This document shows, in pieces, positions 1 through 11,928 of a stretch of DNA of 64,000 bases. A program made the position numbers and the translations under genes. Each line of letters begins with the position of its first letter. The first letter of the stretch is position 1. The stretch lies in assembly GCA_963573315.1 (NCBI GenBank), contig OY752143.1, positions 2,914,001-2,978,000 on the forward strand. The letters are read 5' to 3'. The stretch comes from Entomortierella parvispora. Lineage: Eukaryota; Mortierellomycota; Mortierellomycetes; Mortierellales; Mortierellaceae. The notes below the pieces were generated by a model. It ran no database searches. It was not told the DNA's origin and saw only the letters and a program-made list of their open reading frames with translations.

Positions 1-2984
1 GCTCCAAAACAATGTTCTCCTTGGAAGCTGCATTGACCTTTTCTTTGCTTGACGAACGCACCGAGGAGCCTCCGAACATGGCCTCGTCCATCATCTTGGC
101 GACACTGTCCAAGTGGTCTGGATCTTTGACCTTGTCCTTTTTCTTTTTACCGTACCAAGTGCGTCTGGTCTTGGTCTTTTCCACGATAGGCTCCTCGACA
201 GGTGCCGCAGTTGGAGCCACGGATGCTGCAGCAGTCTCCAGAGGTGCCGCCGAGATGGACCCAGTCATGCTCACACTCGAGACGTGTCGGGTATGGGTAG
301 GAGAACTGACAGTGGCCGCTTCAATCTCTTGAACAGGGTGTTCGTTGTGAACTTGTACCTCGTGCTCGGTCTCTGTGGGCTGCTGTTCCAGCTGCTGTTC
401 CAGCTGCTGTTGTGGTTGTTGTTGATCGTAGGCCACTCCAGTCTCTTCCATCTGTGTTTCGTCATACTGCTCATGATAAGCCTCTTGCTCGACTGTGTGG
501 AGATCCGCCTGAGCTTCGATCCCGACTGGTTGCGCATAGACAAACTTTGGCGAGAAGCTGTTCTCCTGAGAATAAGATGATGCGCTTTGGTTCAAGGTTC
601 GACGAGTTTTAACATCTGCCTCGATCTTTGCTCCATTGCTCTTGGACTCCTTATTCTCCTGGGTAATGAGAATGAAAAAGAAAAATAGAAAATGGTTAAA
701 AAAAACCAATCTGGTTTTCACTGCACGCGTTCTGAGCCTTTTTTTTTTTTTTTAGAGCTGCTCAATAAGAGTTTTTGCTCCATTTTGGAGTATTCCCAAC
801 AATCTTCTTACCTTGCCCTCAAAGGCTCGGGCACGACCCTTAGTGTCGGCAATATAGTAAGGATCCACATCCTCTTCCTCGTTCTCAAAGTAGTGATCCG
901 GGTTGTCATATTCATCATAGTCGTCCTCGTCCTCCCCTGGCGTGTTCTCCACGTACCAGTCCGACTGATTCTGTGGTTGCTGCTGTGTGTACACATCTTC
1001 TGGTTCTACAGGATCGACAAAGTGATGTGAATGTTGCTCTTGCTCTTGCTCTTGCTGCTGCTGTTGCTGCTGCTGATGAATTGGTGCTGAAAGGCTGGCA
1101 CTGGGTGTAGTCTGAGAAACGAGAGGTGCAATGGACGGAACAGCAGGTTCGGGCTCCTGCGAGGATAGCATGGCCACTTCATTGGAGGTCGAGAACGACT
1201 TTGACTTCTTCTTCCCAAATGGCTTCCACTTTGAAGATTTTGAATGTTGAAGTTGAGGCTCGGCTGGAGGGATGGCAACAGAAGCAGAAGCTGGAATTGA
1301 CTGAGAGGCTGATGTTGGTGTGGGTGTGTTAGCCATGAAGATGGCTGAGACTTGAGGCGGAGGTGTTAGAGTCCCTGGTGGCATCACATAAGGCATCGCG
1401 TCGTAAGTCTGCTTCGTTGTCGCGTTATTGCTGCTGTTGAGGCCAACTTCTTGCGCGCCGTAGTCATTAAAAGGGACATATCCGTCGTGGCCATTACCAT
1501 TTGGTACTTGATGGTAACTGCCTTGCTGGGCCTGAGGTACCTGACCGAGATCAGGGGGTTGCGAGGCCGATGGCTGGGTCTTGGATCGCTTTTTGCCAAA
1601 GAAGCGGAATCCCTTCTCGGACTTTTCAGTCTTTTCTGGCACTTGCTCCTGCTCCTGCTGCTGTGGCTGCTGCTGTTGCTGCTGTGGCTGTGGCTGCTGT
1701 TGTACCTGCTGAAAAGACGATTGCTGATGCTGGATAAAGTGAGACTGCATTGGTGGAGAAGTAGGTCCTTGGGATTGCTGGTACTGCTGCAGCTGTTGGG
1801 GTGGTGGTTGCTGGAATCGTTGGTGTTGCAGGTGGGGTGTTCGAGCCTGGTGCATGAGGGGCTGGAACTGCTGCTGCTGCTGTTGCATTTGCTGCATTTG
1901 CTGCATTTGCTGTTGCTGAAGGAACTGTTGCTGCTGCTGGTACTGATACTGATCCTCGGGTGCGGCGTATCCCATGCCTCTGGCACCGGACATAGAGTAG
2001 CGGTAGTTCTGATCATTGCTCTCGCTGGCCGCTGGCTGGGATGGAGGCGGATTGGGCACGCCACCCTTGGATGCAGTCGCCCTCAGCTGTGCGACTCTAT
2101 CGAGGTAGATGGCTTGCTATTGAAATAGGGATACATGCACCATGCAAATGCAGGGCAACACAGAGGAAATTAGAAGGAAACCCAGTAACCGCTATTCACA
2201 ATCAATCCTCTCTTTGATCTGTCACAGACAAAGACGCATTCAAAGAAGAACAAGAATAAAAAGTAAACAATAAACCTACGATCGCCATCATTGACTGCTT
2301 CTTCTTTTCGCTCGAGCACATGGGGATAACGCGGGCGAGATCATTGGCGGCCTGTGCATACAGGTTGGCGGCCATGGTCGATTCTTGCAGCTCGTCCAGC
2401 TGAACAGCCTGCTGAGCCTTGACCAACGCGGCATCAAAGATGCTCCTCCACGCACTGTCCGACCAAGCTTCCTGGTCCTTGTCCCTTCCTGAACGAGAAG
2501 AGGAAGGAGCGGCCTGGGACTGGCCGCCCACAGGACTCGGACTCGCCCTAGAGGAGGACGAGAAGGAGGCCCGAGGGGGTGCAAATGTCGTTGGGGCCAT
2601 GAGAGGCGAGGCCATGCCAGCAACACCGACGCCAACGCCAACGCCTCCTCCTGGGTAAACTAGTTGGCCCTGAGCATTGACGTTGGGCTGCCCTGACGCG
2701 GAAGAGTAGGACGAGTGGGCGGATTGGGAGTGGGGAGGAGAGAGTTGCTGCTGCTGAAAGTAGATGGGATTGGAGTAGAGGAGTGGCTGTTGCGGTTGAA
2801 AATGCCCCTGGCCGTAGTTTAGACTTTGGCTGTGATTGAGGGTATGGCCGAGTCCTTGGGGATGGAAGGCAACGTGGCCGTTAGGGTGTCCAGGAGGAGT
2901 TGGTGGAGGAGGGCCTGGAGGAGGGGGGATATTGGCCAAGGTGGCAGACCGCCTGTTCCTGGAAGAGGAAGGGGCAGGGGTCAT
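1..2984 (-). CDS. MIT-domain, Gln-rich protein (C-terminal end outside window)
   Basis: The exons seen are complement 2280..2984, 812..2116 and 1..658, all joined in phase 0; the reading frame stays open at base 1, so the C-terminus is missing (at least 889 residues present). The first exon begins with a Pro-rich stretch and ends inside a three-helix MIT (microtubule interacting and trafficking) domain at about residues 180-250. The domain is completed across the first intron by QAIYLDRVAQLRATA. MIT domains usually bind ESCRT-III tails or sit on endosomal AAA ATPases, kinases and proteases. No such catalytic domain is seen here. The rest is low-complexity Q/P/S-rich sequence with poly-Q runs (around 1670-1930) and acidic patches, interrupted by three short basic motifs (RFFGKKRSK, KPFGKKKSK, TWYGKKKK). 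The start is the first Met after a T/C-rich leader. The domain call is good; a role in endosomal traffic is inference only. Confidence 0.75.
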
Positions 2985-4668
2985 TGGCTGTGGGGGGGAT
3001 GAGGGGGGTGCGGATGGGTATAATGCGGATTAATGAAGGGAATGAGATGAGAAAGAAGAGAAGGAGGAGAGAGCGTCGAGATTAGGGAGGGGGGGTGAAG
3101 AAGGAAAGAAGGAAAGAAGGAGAGAGGAGGCAGAAAGAAAGAGAGAACAAGAAAAAGAAAAAAGACCGTGAGCCGCTCTTTTGGCTACACTGTGTACTAT
3201 GAACTAGGGGGGAGGAAGGAGATGAGCGCCCTGTACTTGACACGTCAATCGGTTGTCCTTTCTTTCTGTCTTCTCCTCGTCCTCTTTCCTTCCTTCCTTC
3301 CTTCCTCTCTTCCTTTCTTGCCTGCTTGCTTGCCTTTCTCTCCCTTCCTCCTCTCTTAACCCAACAATAAGCATGCAGTACTTCCCACCATCCTCCTCTC
3401 ATCTTGGTCATCACCAACCCTATCCGTCTCGTCTTGACTCCAACAAAGCGGAGTCTTCATTTTCGTGAACCTTTCTCGCCCCTGTCAAAGACAACACATG
3501 TATGAATGGCCAGCAGCAGCAGCGCCAGACTGGCGATGAAACTCTTTTTGGCCGGCAGCCAGCTCGTGCTCTCATCGGCATGTTTATATCTGCCCTCCGC
3601 ATTGCTCTCATCCTGTACGCACCTTCGATAATTCCTCTGCCTAATGTTCATCCTCCTTACTCTTTCTTGCCGCCACTATCCAGTGTGCTACTGGGATCCA
3701 GGGGTCTACCGAACTTCCTCATGCTAGCCGTTGTTTGAACCATGTGCATGGTCAATTAACAAGCAGGACCTCATACAGAGTTATTTTTTATTTGTACTCA
3801 ATTGCTCTTTTCTTCCGTCCATTCGCTTGTCGCAAGAACATTGATTGATGCAGGAACAAGAACTCGACAGAAATATCACCCACACACACCTGCACACGAC
3901 GACACACGGGGCTCTTGCCAAAGAGTATTCTTTCTCTTTGTCTTCGCCCATTGCTGCTCACCAATTGTGCAGAGTGTAGGCGGCTGCGATCACTAGGAGA
4001 AAAGGGTGTTATAACTGCAAACTCCCCCTCTCTCGTCCCTCTCTTCCCAATTCAATCACAACCATCCGCCCAAACTCAACCGTGGGCTGGACTACTGCTA
4101 GCAGCTTCACTTTGCAACAACGTTGCACAGAGGTCCCTCTTCTTGTTGTCATGTTGTCGCTTGTAATGTATTTTGTGGTTGGATGCCCACGGTCATCCTC
4201 TGGGCTTTGTGTCCGGCTATAAACGGCGTCTGCCTTTGCATTCGTATGCTCACCGCTTTGTTGTTCCTTGTGTTCCATGGATCTGTTGAGGTTTGCGATA
4301 GTTTATCCTTCGCCCTCTTCCTCCTCCTCGTCGTCGTCCTTCCTTCTCTTCCACATTCAATTCTTTTTTTTTTTTTGTTTGTTTCGGCCTCCTTCCTGTT
4401 GTTACTCTTGCACAAGGTTCCCTGTTGCTGAAGGTTATGGGAGCATGAAAACCAGTAAGGGCGTAAATCAGGCGTCAAGACATCAAAAAAAAGCAAGTCA
4501 AAGCGCGTCGATTTTTCAGGCACGAACTCCTTCGTGTTACGTGCCGAACGAACGAACGAACGAATCGCAGTCAAGATCGGCCTTTATCAAATCGATACCA
4601 CAGCTTGCAATATACAATCAATTGTCGTTCACTGTGGTTTGACTGTAATTTATTGGTATAATTCCAAG
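2985..4668. other. Intergenic, low complexity; upstream region of the MIT gene
   Basis: I see no supportable gene in these 1.7 kb. Bases 3030-3180 are purine-rich and 3250-3360 are CTTC/CCTT-rich. The minus-strand reading of 3030-3180 is a T/C-rich leader, as expected upstream of the MIT-domain gene. A (CGAA)5 microsatellite lies at about 4545-4565. Short ORFs here have no recognisable domains. Confidence 0.6.
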
Positions 4669-6526
4669 TTAGCCATGGAACATTTCTAGCTCTGCATCAT
4701 TCTGAACCCAGTTCTTAAAGACTGTCCGGAGCAATTGGTCTCTTGTCCTTTTGTAGTCCCGATCCAATCGTTTCCACTCTCCATAAGTGATATCGCTCAA
4801 GGTAATCTCGCCTTTCTCTACCGTGTCTTTGTCGTTCAAAACATGTTGAAGCCGAGCACGGACGAGATCCGGATTCTTGGACTGTAAACTAGTCCAGAGG
4901 AGAAGCGTGCTGTTCAACATGTTGAGCTTGCAAAGTCGACTTCTGGATGCTGGCTTGATTTCTTTCTTTGCATTGGCGCCAGCTTTGCACCCGTTAACAA
5001 GAACTTCTGTCGTTGAAGGCTCGGTGGCTATCCATGACATACCTTTGACGTGAAAATAAAGAATTCGGTGAGTTTAATAGTGACTTTGAAGATGCACAGA
5101 CTGAGTGAGCTGCTCGTGCCAAAATAAAAAAGCGTGCAAGAACAAAGACACTTACTAGATGCGCTTGCAACCGATGGTAAGGAAGACCCTTCGTGCTCAG
5201 CCAACTTCAATACAGCTTCCTTGCTGAATTCGAATGGTTCTTGACTCTCAAGGATATTTATCGTGTGTGAAAAGAGTCGCTTTGCATGGCTTTCATCTAC
5301 GTCCAAGCAGTCGCAGGCTCTGACCCTCTCTACAAGCGCCCTTGACAGAGCTTGGGCATCAAAGAGCTCTTTTGTGATCACTGACGTCAAATAAAGAGGC
5401 TCCTTCAGGAATGGTGCCAGGAGTGCAGACGTCAATCCCAAGACATTCCATCGAGCAATCTTGTCACTGCAGGACATGCACAGCGTCGGTTCCGAGTCCA
5501 CTCTTCCAGGTTTTGTCCGCAAGACGCCCACCGAATTATAATCAATACGTCCTCTCCGGAAATCCAATACGTGCGAGCAATTCGCTATTGTCGGATCGAT
5601 CTTGGCCCGAGGAGACTCTGGTGTAGACGCGCGAAGCTGTTTCTTTGGCTGATCAGATGCAATTCCTTCGCTCTCTTCCCGTGTGCGTTTTGATCCAATG
5701 CCTGTGTAGTTGCTCCCTGTTTCCTGTATCTTTTGACCCTTCATGAACGAGTTGCGCGACTCTTCAGACTGAACTTGGGCCAGACTGGCTGTCGTGGCGT
5801 CGCCACCTGATAGCAAACGTGATGAAGCAGAGTCAGAGTACAATTTTTGATCTAATTTGTCCATTTCTTTTCATTGGACTTACAAGGCGCTTGGCTGACA
5901 TAGAGGTGGAATTGACTCTTTGGGTTGATCAAATCGAACAAGGGGCGGTGACTGTCGGGCTGCAATGAAGGTACCTCATCTCCGATGTACTTGAATTTGT
6001 TGTTTTCCTGTCCGGCATTTTCCAGACAAGCGCGCATCTGCTCCAAACACCACCTAATCAATTAAAGCAAAAAAGCTTGGTTAGAACAGATCGCGCAGAT
6101 CAGGTCGACTATTCGGATCACTACTCAGTGCTGTCCTTACTTGTTAAAACCGCGTCGGGCGAGAACCTCGGCATGACAATCATTTAGAAGGTCGCCCCTC
6201 GGACTCTGTTTGCCCTGAGGAAGACATTTACTTCCTGTGCTAAAAGAAGACTTGCGCTTTAGAAACTACTTGCCATGTTATATAAAGAGTCATCCGATAT
6301 AAGGCATGATGGTCACTTACGCTAGGGATATACATTCAACACTCCAAGAGTCATTGTTCTCAACTAGAGGAGTGGCGAGAACAACTGCAGCAAGGATGGT
6401 CCATTCCGCCTGACCATTACACTTCTTAGTCGGCTTGCCGTGTTTTGGGAGTTTTGCAAACTGAACGTGGCATTCATTGACAATTCCACAGGTCAGATTC
6501 TGTGTCGAGTATACAGAAGTGGGCAT
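4669..6526 (-). CDS. TAD1: tRNA-specific adenosine deaminase 1 (Tad1/ADAT1)
   Basis: Exons are complement 6321..6526, 6141..6239, 5884..6053, 5156..5806 and 4669..5042, giving 499 residues. The enzyme deaminates A37 of tRNA-Ala to inosine. The product carries the whole ADAR/Tad1-type deaminase domain. The N-terminal KLPKHGKP and EWTILAAVV are typical of the family. The zinc and catalytic motif HAE is at residues 91-93, inside CHAEVLARRGFNK. The second zinc ligand is C159 in SQAPCGD, rebuilt across an intron, and the third is C271 in SCSDKIARWN. RTKPGR (about 255-260) and the C-terminal SRSRLCKL match inositol-phosphate-pocket and core elements of the fold. The start MPTSVYST lies 35 residues before KLPK. 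It is 241 bp from the PRP40 start on the other strand, so the two share a promoter region. The identification is firm; the first exon boundary is the least certain part. Confidence 0.9.
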
Positions 6527-6767
6527 GGAACAAAGAAGAAAAGCGAAACGGTGAATGAATGAACAAGAGTGCTTGCGTGCAACGAAAGAAAAGAAAGAAA
6601 AAAAAAGAAAAAACGCCGCCAATTTTACAAACCACGTGATCTCAAGCCACTTGGTCCTCGTCCTCGAAAGATCGCAATGCCGCCCTGGCTGGCCATGGTT
6701 TTGATCTCCCTTGTCAACTGCATCCCCTTCCTCCAACCCATCGGAACAAGGCGCAACTCGACCCATC
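6527..6767. promoter_or_regulatory. Divergent TAD1/PRP40 intergenic region
   Basis: These 241 bp separate the two start codons. The segment includes an A-rich tract near 6585-6615 and must hold the promoters of both RNA-processing genes. No specific factor site was recognised. Confidence 0.6.
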
Positions 6768-9430
6768 ATGGCTGATTCACAGACAACCCCCTCACCTTCG
6801 ACTCCAGGAATCCCTGGGAAGAGACTCTGGAAGGAATACACTCATCAGGATGGACGCAAGTACTATTACCACACCATGTCGAAGCAGACTGTCTGGCAAA
6901 AACCAGACGAGCTAAAGACCGCCAAGGAGGTAACGTCTTGATTCGATCTCAATATCGTATCTATCATAGGAAAGAGAGTTGTGTTCCTTTCTGTGAGAGG
7001 ACAAGCGTCCCGTTAACGACTCGCGTATTAACGCCCTTCTCTTGGATTTTTTTGTCAACATTAGTTGGAATTGGAGGCGAGTCCTTGGAAGGAGTACAAG
7101 ACCCCTGAGGGTAAAAAGTACTACCACAACGCTGCCACCGCGACCACTGTCTGGACAGCGCCTGAAGAATACCAGGCGATCTTGGATCAGCTCGAGGAGG
7201 AGCAAAAGGCTCTTGCAGCAGCGGCGGCGACAGCACAGCAATCGTCAGCGGTATCCCCAACGACTCCAACCACTCCCCTCAAGCCACCAACACCCATCTC
7301 CTCCTCTGCAGTCTCAACCCCTTCGCCCTTGCGTCACCAAACCAACATGAACGGGATGCAAACAATTACCTCCCCTATCCCTCCTCAGCATGTCGCTGGA
7401 GCTCAACCACCTTTCCATGCACCAGCTCTCAGTGGTCCTCCGGTGGGCCGACCTGGCTTTGGATACCCTCCCTCCAATCAACAACAGCAGCAACCAGGGG
7501 GAGCTAGACCCCCTCGGTTCCAACAGCCTTTTGTGCCACCTTCCGCAGATCGCAGCATTCGTAATCAAAACAACGTGGATTTTGATACAAAGGAGGAGGC
7601 CGAACAGGCATTCAAGAATATGCTCAAGGAAACGGTAGGGAAACCCTTTACATTAGAAGGCGGGAGACCCATTTTGCTGTCTCTGGATTGATGTTTTGAG
7701 ATTTGATCTGACCTTTGTACCACCCACTTTTATGTCATTCATCCAGGGAGTTACGTCTACTTGGACATGGGAGCAGACAATGCGCGCAGTGGTGACCAAT
7801 CCTATGTACAGGGCATTGAAGACAACTGCAGAGCGTAAGACAGCCTTCCAGGAATACGTGGAGGAACGCCGAGTCCAGGAAAAGCAAGAAGAGCGAGCGA
7901 AGCAGCAAAAACTGAAACAGGACCTTATTGCCTTGTTGGAAAGCAGCGACAAGGTGACACACACGAGCCGGTACACTACGATTTCTAGACTGTTTGCTGA
8001 AGAACCGGCTTTTAAGGCCATTACGGAGGATCGGACGCGCTACTCGATTTTCGACCATCATGTGGGTGAACTGATCCGGAAGGATAAAGAAGAGGCACGT
8101 CTGAAACGCAAGACAGGCATGGCAGGTCTTTTGACAATCTTTCAATCCATGCCTGAGATTACATTCACGACGCGTTGGTCCCAAGCGAGAGATATGATGT
8201 TGCAGAACAAGGGATTTTCGGAATCTGAGGCCGTCCAATCGCTGAACAAGATGGATCAGCTGAGTGTCTTTGAGGATCATATCAAGACCCTGGAGGGCGA
8301 GTATGACCATAAGCGAAACCGGGAACGCGTCTTGAGGAAACGCGTGGAGCGAAAGAGAAGAGAGGCGTTCAAGGAACTGTTGTCCGAGTTGCGATCAAAG
8401 GGCAGCTTGAATGCAAAGACCTTGTGGATGCAAATCCACCTGTTGGTGAAGGATGATCTCAGATATTTGAATATGCTGGGTCAACCTGGATCGACCCCCA
8501 TGGAAATGTTTTGGGATCTCATTGAGGATTTAGACGAGCGGTTGTACCAAGACCGGAAATTGATCCAGGATGTGATGAAGGTAATTTTTTCCGTCTATAC
8601 TGTTCTCCTGCAATATTTCAATTGCGTGATAGGTATGTTGTTTTTTTTATATACTAATGCCCCAATTGTTCATCTAGAATATCGACTATGAAGTTCGGCC
8701 CGAGACAACATTTGAAGAATTCTCGGGTGTGATTTCCAAACAGGAAAAGGCGAGCCATGCAACGGCCGAGGATCTGCAATTGATCTATGACCATCTCTTG
8801 CGCAAGGCTATCCATCACGCCAAGGAGGAAAAGAGGCGGCAGGAGAAACTGGCCCGCAAGAAAGCAGAATCCTTCCGGTTCATGTTGAAGACTTTGGATC
8901 CTCCAGTGACGATGGAGTCCAATTGGGAAGATGTAAGTGGCCACCCGATCGATCCTCTCTTTGGTGCTGTTTTGACCTTTTACTGACACCTATTTGTCAC
9001 TTTGTCACTGAAAACAATAGGTAAAACTGGTGGCTGAAAAGACGCCTGAATTTGTTGCGATGGAGAGCGATGAGTCTAGGAAAGAGGTCTTTGATGGCTA
9101 CATTGACAGACTAAAGGTAAAAAAAGACCACCTTCCCCCATGAAGAATGCGACTTTTTCCTTACAGTTGTCATAAATATTCATCCCACGTCCTTGTTTTT
9201 TTCCCCCTGTTTTTCCAACCTTTTAGGAACGAGTGACAAAAACATATGATAGCGACGACGAAGATGGCTCGATCCTGGAGGACGATGCTGATTTCTATGG
9301 TAAGCGTCCCAGTTCGAACTCCAGTAGTACCGCCAAGGATCGAAACACAAAAACCGAACCGTCTGCGCCAGAGACAAACGGGAGCGCACATACCACTACC
9401 ACAGCCAATAATGCTGGTTCTAGCTCATAG
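6768..9430 (+). CDS. PRP40: Pre-mRNA-processing factor Prp40 (U1 snRNP, WW-FF protein)
   Basis: Exons are 6768..6929, 7065..7634, 7747..8580, 8678..8932, 9021..9116 and 9227..9430, all phase 0, giving 706 residues. Prp40 is a U1 snRNP-associated splicing factor that bridges the 5' splice site to the branch-point proteins. Two WW domains are complete: residues 21-46 (W21, Y32-Y34, W43, P46) and 62-87 (W62, Y73-Y74, W84, P87). A Pro/Gln-rich linker follows. Then come several FF domains, for example AEQAFKNMLKE, starting near residue 230, with long charged helices (KRNRERVLRKRVERKRREAF). The C-terminal tail is acidic then Ser/Thr-rich (DSDDEDGSILEDDADF). A GT is present after DADFYG, but reading on to the stop at 9430 gives a coherent tail. 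Length lies between the yeast and human proteins. The family call is firm. Confidence 0.92.
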
Positions 9431-9777
9431 TCTCTTGCTTCCTATTGCCAATGTGCGATTAAAAAAAGAAGAATGAACCGTGTTCTATGAAAGAGGGCAC
9501 ACACGCCGCCGTTTAATGTGATTCCAGATATGAAAAAGTAAGAGAGAGAAAAGACTTGTTGGTCATGAGAAATGTGAATGGGGTTGATTTTTTTTTATAG
9601 AAAAAAAAAGAGAATATGGGAGTTTGGAATCGTTTAAAAGAATGAGTGAGGGGAGGAGGTTGGGGTCTATTGGCAGCAAAACAAAAGTCGCTACCGTAGC
9701 AACTTTTTTTTTTCTTTTTTTAAAAAACAAGATAAAAGAGAGAAGGAGAGAGAGGAGGGGAGGTGAAAAACTCGTAT
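9431..9777. other. Convergent 3' region between PRP40 and ATP4
   Basis: These 347 bp hold the 3' untranslated regions of two converging genes. They are A/T-rich, with T-runs and A-runs at about 9590-9610 and 9700-9726. No gene is seen. Confidence 0.6.
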
Positions 9778-11411
9778 TTAAGCCTTGGTGTTGGCGATCT
9801 TCTCGACCTGGTTGATGGACTCGGCCAAGATCTGGGACTGGAGCTTGGGGTCGGCGAGGTCGGCCTTGATCTTCTCGATCATGTAAGCGGCCAACTTGGA
9901 CTGCTCACGCTCACGGACCGAGGTCTCATAACGGACCCAAGAGTCCAAGACGGACTTGACCTCAGAGGTCAAGGCAGTCTTCTGCTTGAGCTCAAAGGCC
10001 TCGGCCTCGAGCTTGGCAGTCTCCTTGGAGAGAGCGTAGAGGGCCTTGGTGACATCGACGACATCCTTCATCTGGCCGACCTGGTCGATACGGTCCTCAA
10101 CAGCGGCCTTGTGGTCAACACGGGCCTTCTGCAAGATGGTGCGGATCTTGTTGATGTGCTCATCAGCCCAGGCGTTGAAGGGCTCACGAGCGTTCTTGAC
10201 GATACCACCGAAAGTGGCAGCGAAAGCCAAGAGGACCAAGGACTCCTCGTTGAAGACGTAGATCTCCTTGGAGATCAAGTAGGTGGCGGCACCAGCAAGG
10301 GCGGTGACGTATCCAGTCTTGGTGATCAACGAGTTGCCGGGGAGAGAGTCAATGATGCTCTGGGCCTTGGACTCGGGGGAGACCTGCTTCTCTGAAAGGT
10401 GGTCAAAACAGTACAGTAGAAAAAGAGAAAAATGTCAATGAACGTCTCCCAGCTTTGCATACTTTCCACTGAGCAATTGATCCCCCGAAAGCACGCCCAA
10501 GGCTCTATCCATGATCTAGGCGGTAAAGCGGGTTGTGGCGATGTGTCTGCATTGCTTTGATGTTTGACATCCTTGGGGGTTATCCCAGTGATCATCCCTG
10601 TCAAGAATGGGTGGCGAATCTGTGTAGAGTCCAATAAACTCGTCCCTGAGAAAAAAAATGTCTCCTGTCGATATGTGGCGGTAATCCCAATCCCCTTGGG
10701 GCAAGCTCTCTTTTGGTTTTGTTGGTGATTCGTTCGTTCTGAATGGCACGTTATAAATCAAGTGCTAACCTTCGGCAGAGGTGGCCATGTGGCGGATGCT
10801 ATTGACGGGATCAGACAACAACGGTTAGACAACAATGTTCAAACGTCACATTGGATCATGAGAGTAGCAAAAAAGGTCAGCAAGGATAGATCCATTGCAT
10901 CACCCAAACAACTTTTAGTAACGTACGCAACGGAGGCGGTGGAGCGCTGGGCAGCGAGGGCAGGGCGCGCAACTAATAGATGGGTTTCGAATACAGGTGA
11001 TTAGTCGGTTTGATTCGCGAGTTGATCATGTCGATCGGAAGATTGAGGATTCATGCTGTGAGCGCGAATCTTGATCGGATGCAACGATCAAGTCGGGTGA
11101 GGCGACAAGGAGAGAAAGAGGGAATTTCAAAAGAGATCTTTCGTGGTAAAGGCAGTGTAGGACTGGACTGGAGAGGATGGAAGGGTGATGGCTAGTTGAC
11201 GAGATGGTGATTGACGATGAAGAGGAGAGGGTCCTGCCCGAGATGGACCGATTGGGACCAGGGCTGGAAGGAGTGCAGATGTTGGGTTGTAGTAGATGAA
11301 GAGTGCGGATTCGCGAGTGAGGGTGAGAGTGAGAGCAGGAGGGAGTGCGAGTGAAGTTGATGTAGGCGGTGCGTTACCCGAGGCGCTCTTGGTCAAAAGT
11401 CGAAGGGCCAT
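9778..11411 (-). CDS. ATP4: F1Fo ATP synthase subunit b, mitochondrial
   Basis: Exons are complement 11378..11411 (34 nt), 10927..10972 (46 nt), 10770..10798 (29 nt) and 9778..10391, giving 240 residues, close to yeast Atp4 (244). Subunit b is the peripheral-stalk anchor of the mitochondrial ATP synthase. The first three small exons encode a mitochondrial presequence rich in R, A and S with few acids (MALRLLTKSAS, VARPALAAQRSTASV, IRHMATSAE). The last exon holds SIIDSLPGNSLITKTGYVTA, two hydrophobic inner-membrane segments, and a long charged helix that forms the stator stalk. The chain of exons is supported by phase and by the continuous presequence. It is divergent with the mitoribosomal gene mS29, so two mitochondrial genes share one promoter region. 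The family call is firm. Confidence 0.9.
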
Positions 11412-11928
11412 GGCGAAGGGATGGAGATGGATGATGGAGAGTGGGGAGAGAGAAGAGAGAAGAGAGAAGACTAATGTACTCCAGCCTGTTTCCAAGCCAG
11501 GCACACACACCCCTCACGCAGGCAGGCAGGGACCGCCCGTGTGTGTGTGCGGGACAGGCAGGAAACGGCGCTGTTCAAGCGCAAACAAACACGTCACCGG
11601 AACAGGCCCAGGGTGTGCTCTGTGCAATTCTTCTGAGGCGAACCCTTAAACCTGCTCTGTGAACAGTGACTGCCCTTTTTTCTGAAGCAACAAACAGACA
11701 TTGCCTCCGAAGGGGGCATCCAGGGCCAGGCAAAGGAACCCAGGCACCCCTCTCCACGCTTTTCAGCACCGACTTTCCTCGCAAGGACCTTGGTCGCATT
11801 CACTTTCACTTTCGCATTACCCTTTTTCGTTGCATTGCGATCCTCTTCTCCACTCCTTTCATCCAGTCCCCTGGCATCGACTCCTCCCTCCGCCAACATC
11901 TCTCTGACCTTACACCCTCACAACAAGG
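11412..11928. promoter_or_regulatory. Divergent ATP4/mS29 intergenic region
   Basis: These 517 bp lie between start codons of two nuclear genes for mitochondrial proteins. The ATP4-proximal side is T/C-rich on the minus strand, and the mS29-proximal side (11760-11925) is T/C-rich on the plus strand. No known factor site was recognised. Confidence 0.55.

Noticed and set aside
1451-2128. Leu-rich plus-strand ORF of 225 codons
   Set aside because: It is the antisense of CAG-type poly-Gln codons (CTG read as Leu) in the MIT-domain gene.
6527-6841. In-frame upstream extension of TAD1 reaching into PRP40 coding sequence
   Set aside because: The extra residues are Phe/Ser-rich translation of a T-rich leader and would overlap the PRP40 start; the Met at 6526 gives a normal family N-terminus.
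9763-10395. 210-codon plus-strand ORF over ATP4
   Set aside because: Antisense shadow of the ATP4 last exon; Leu/Gly/Asp-rich with no domain.
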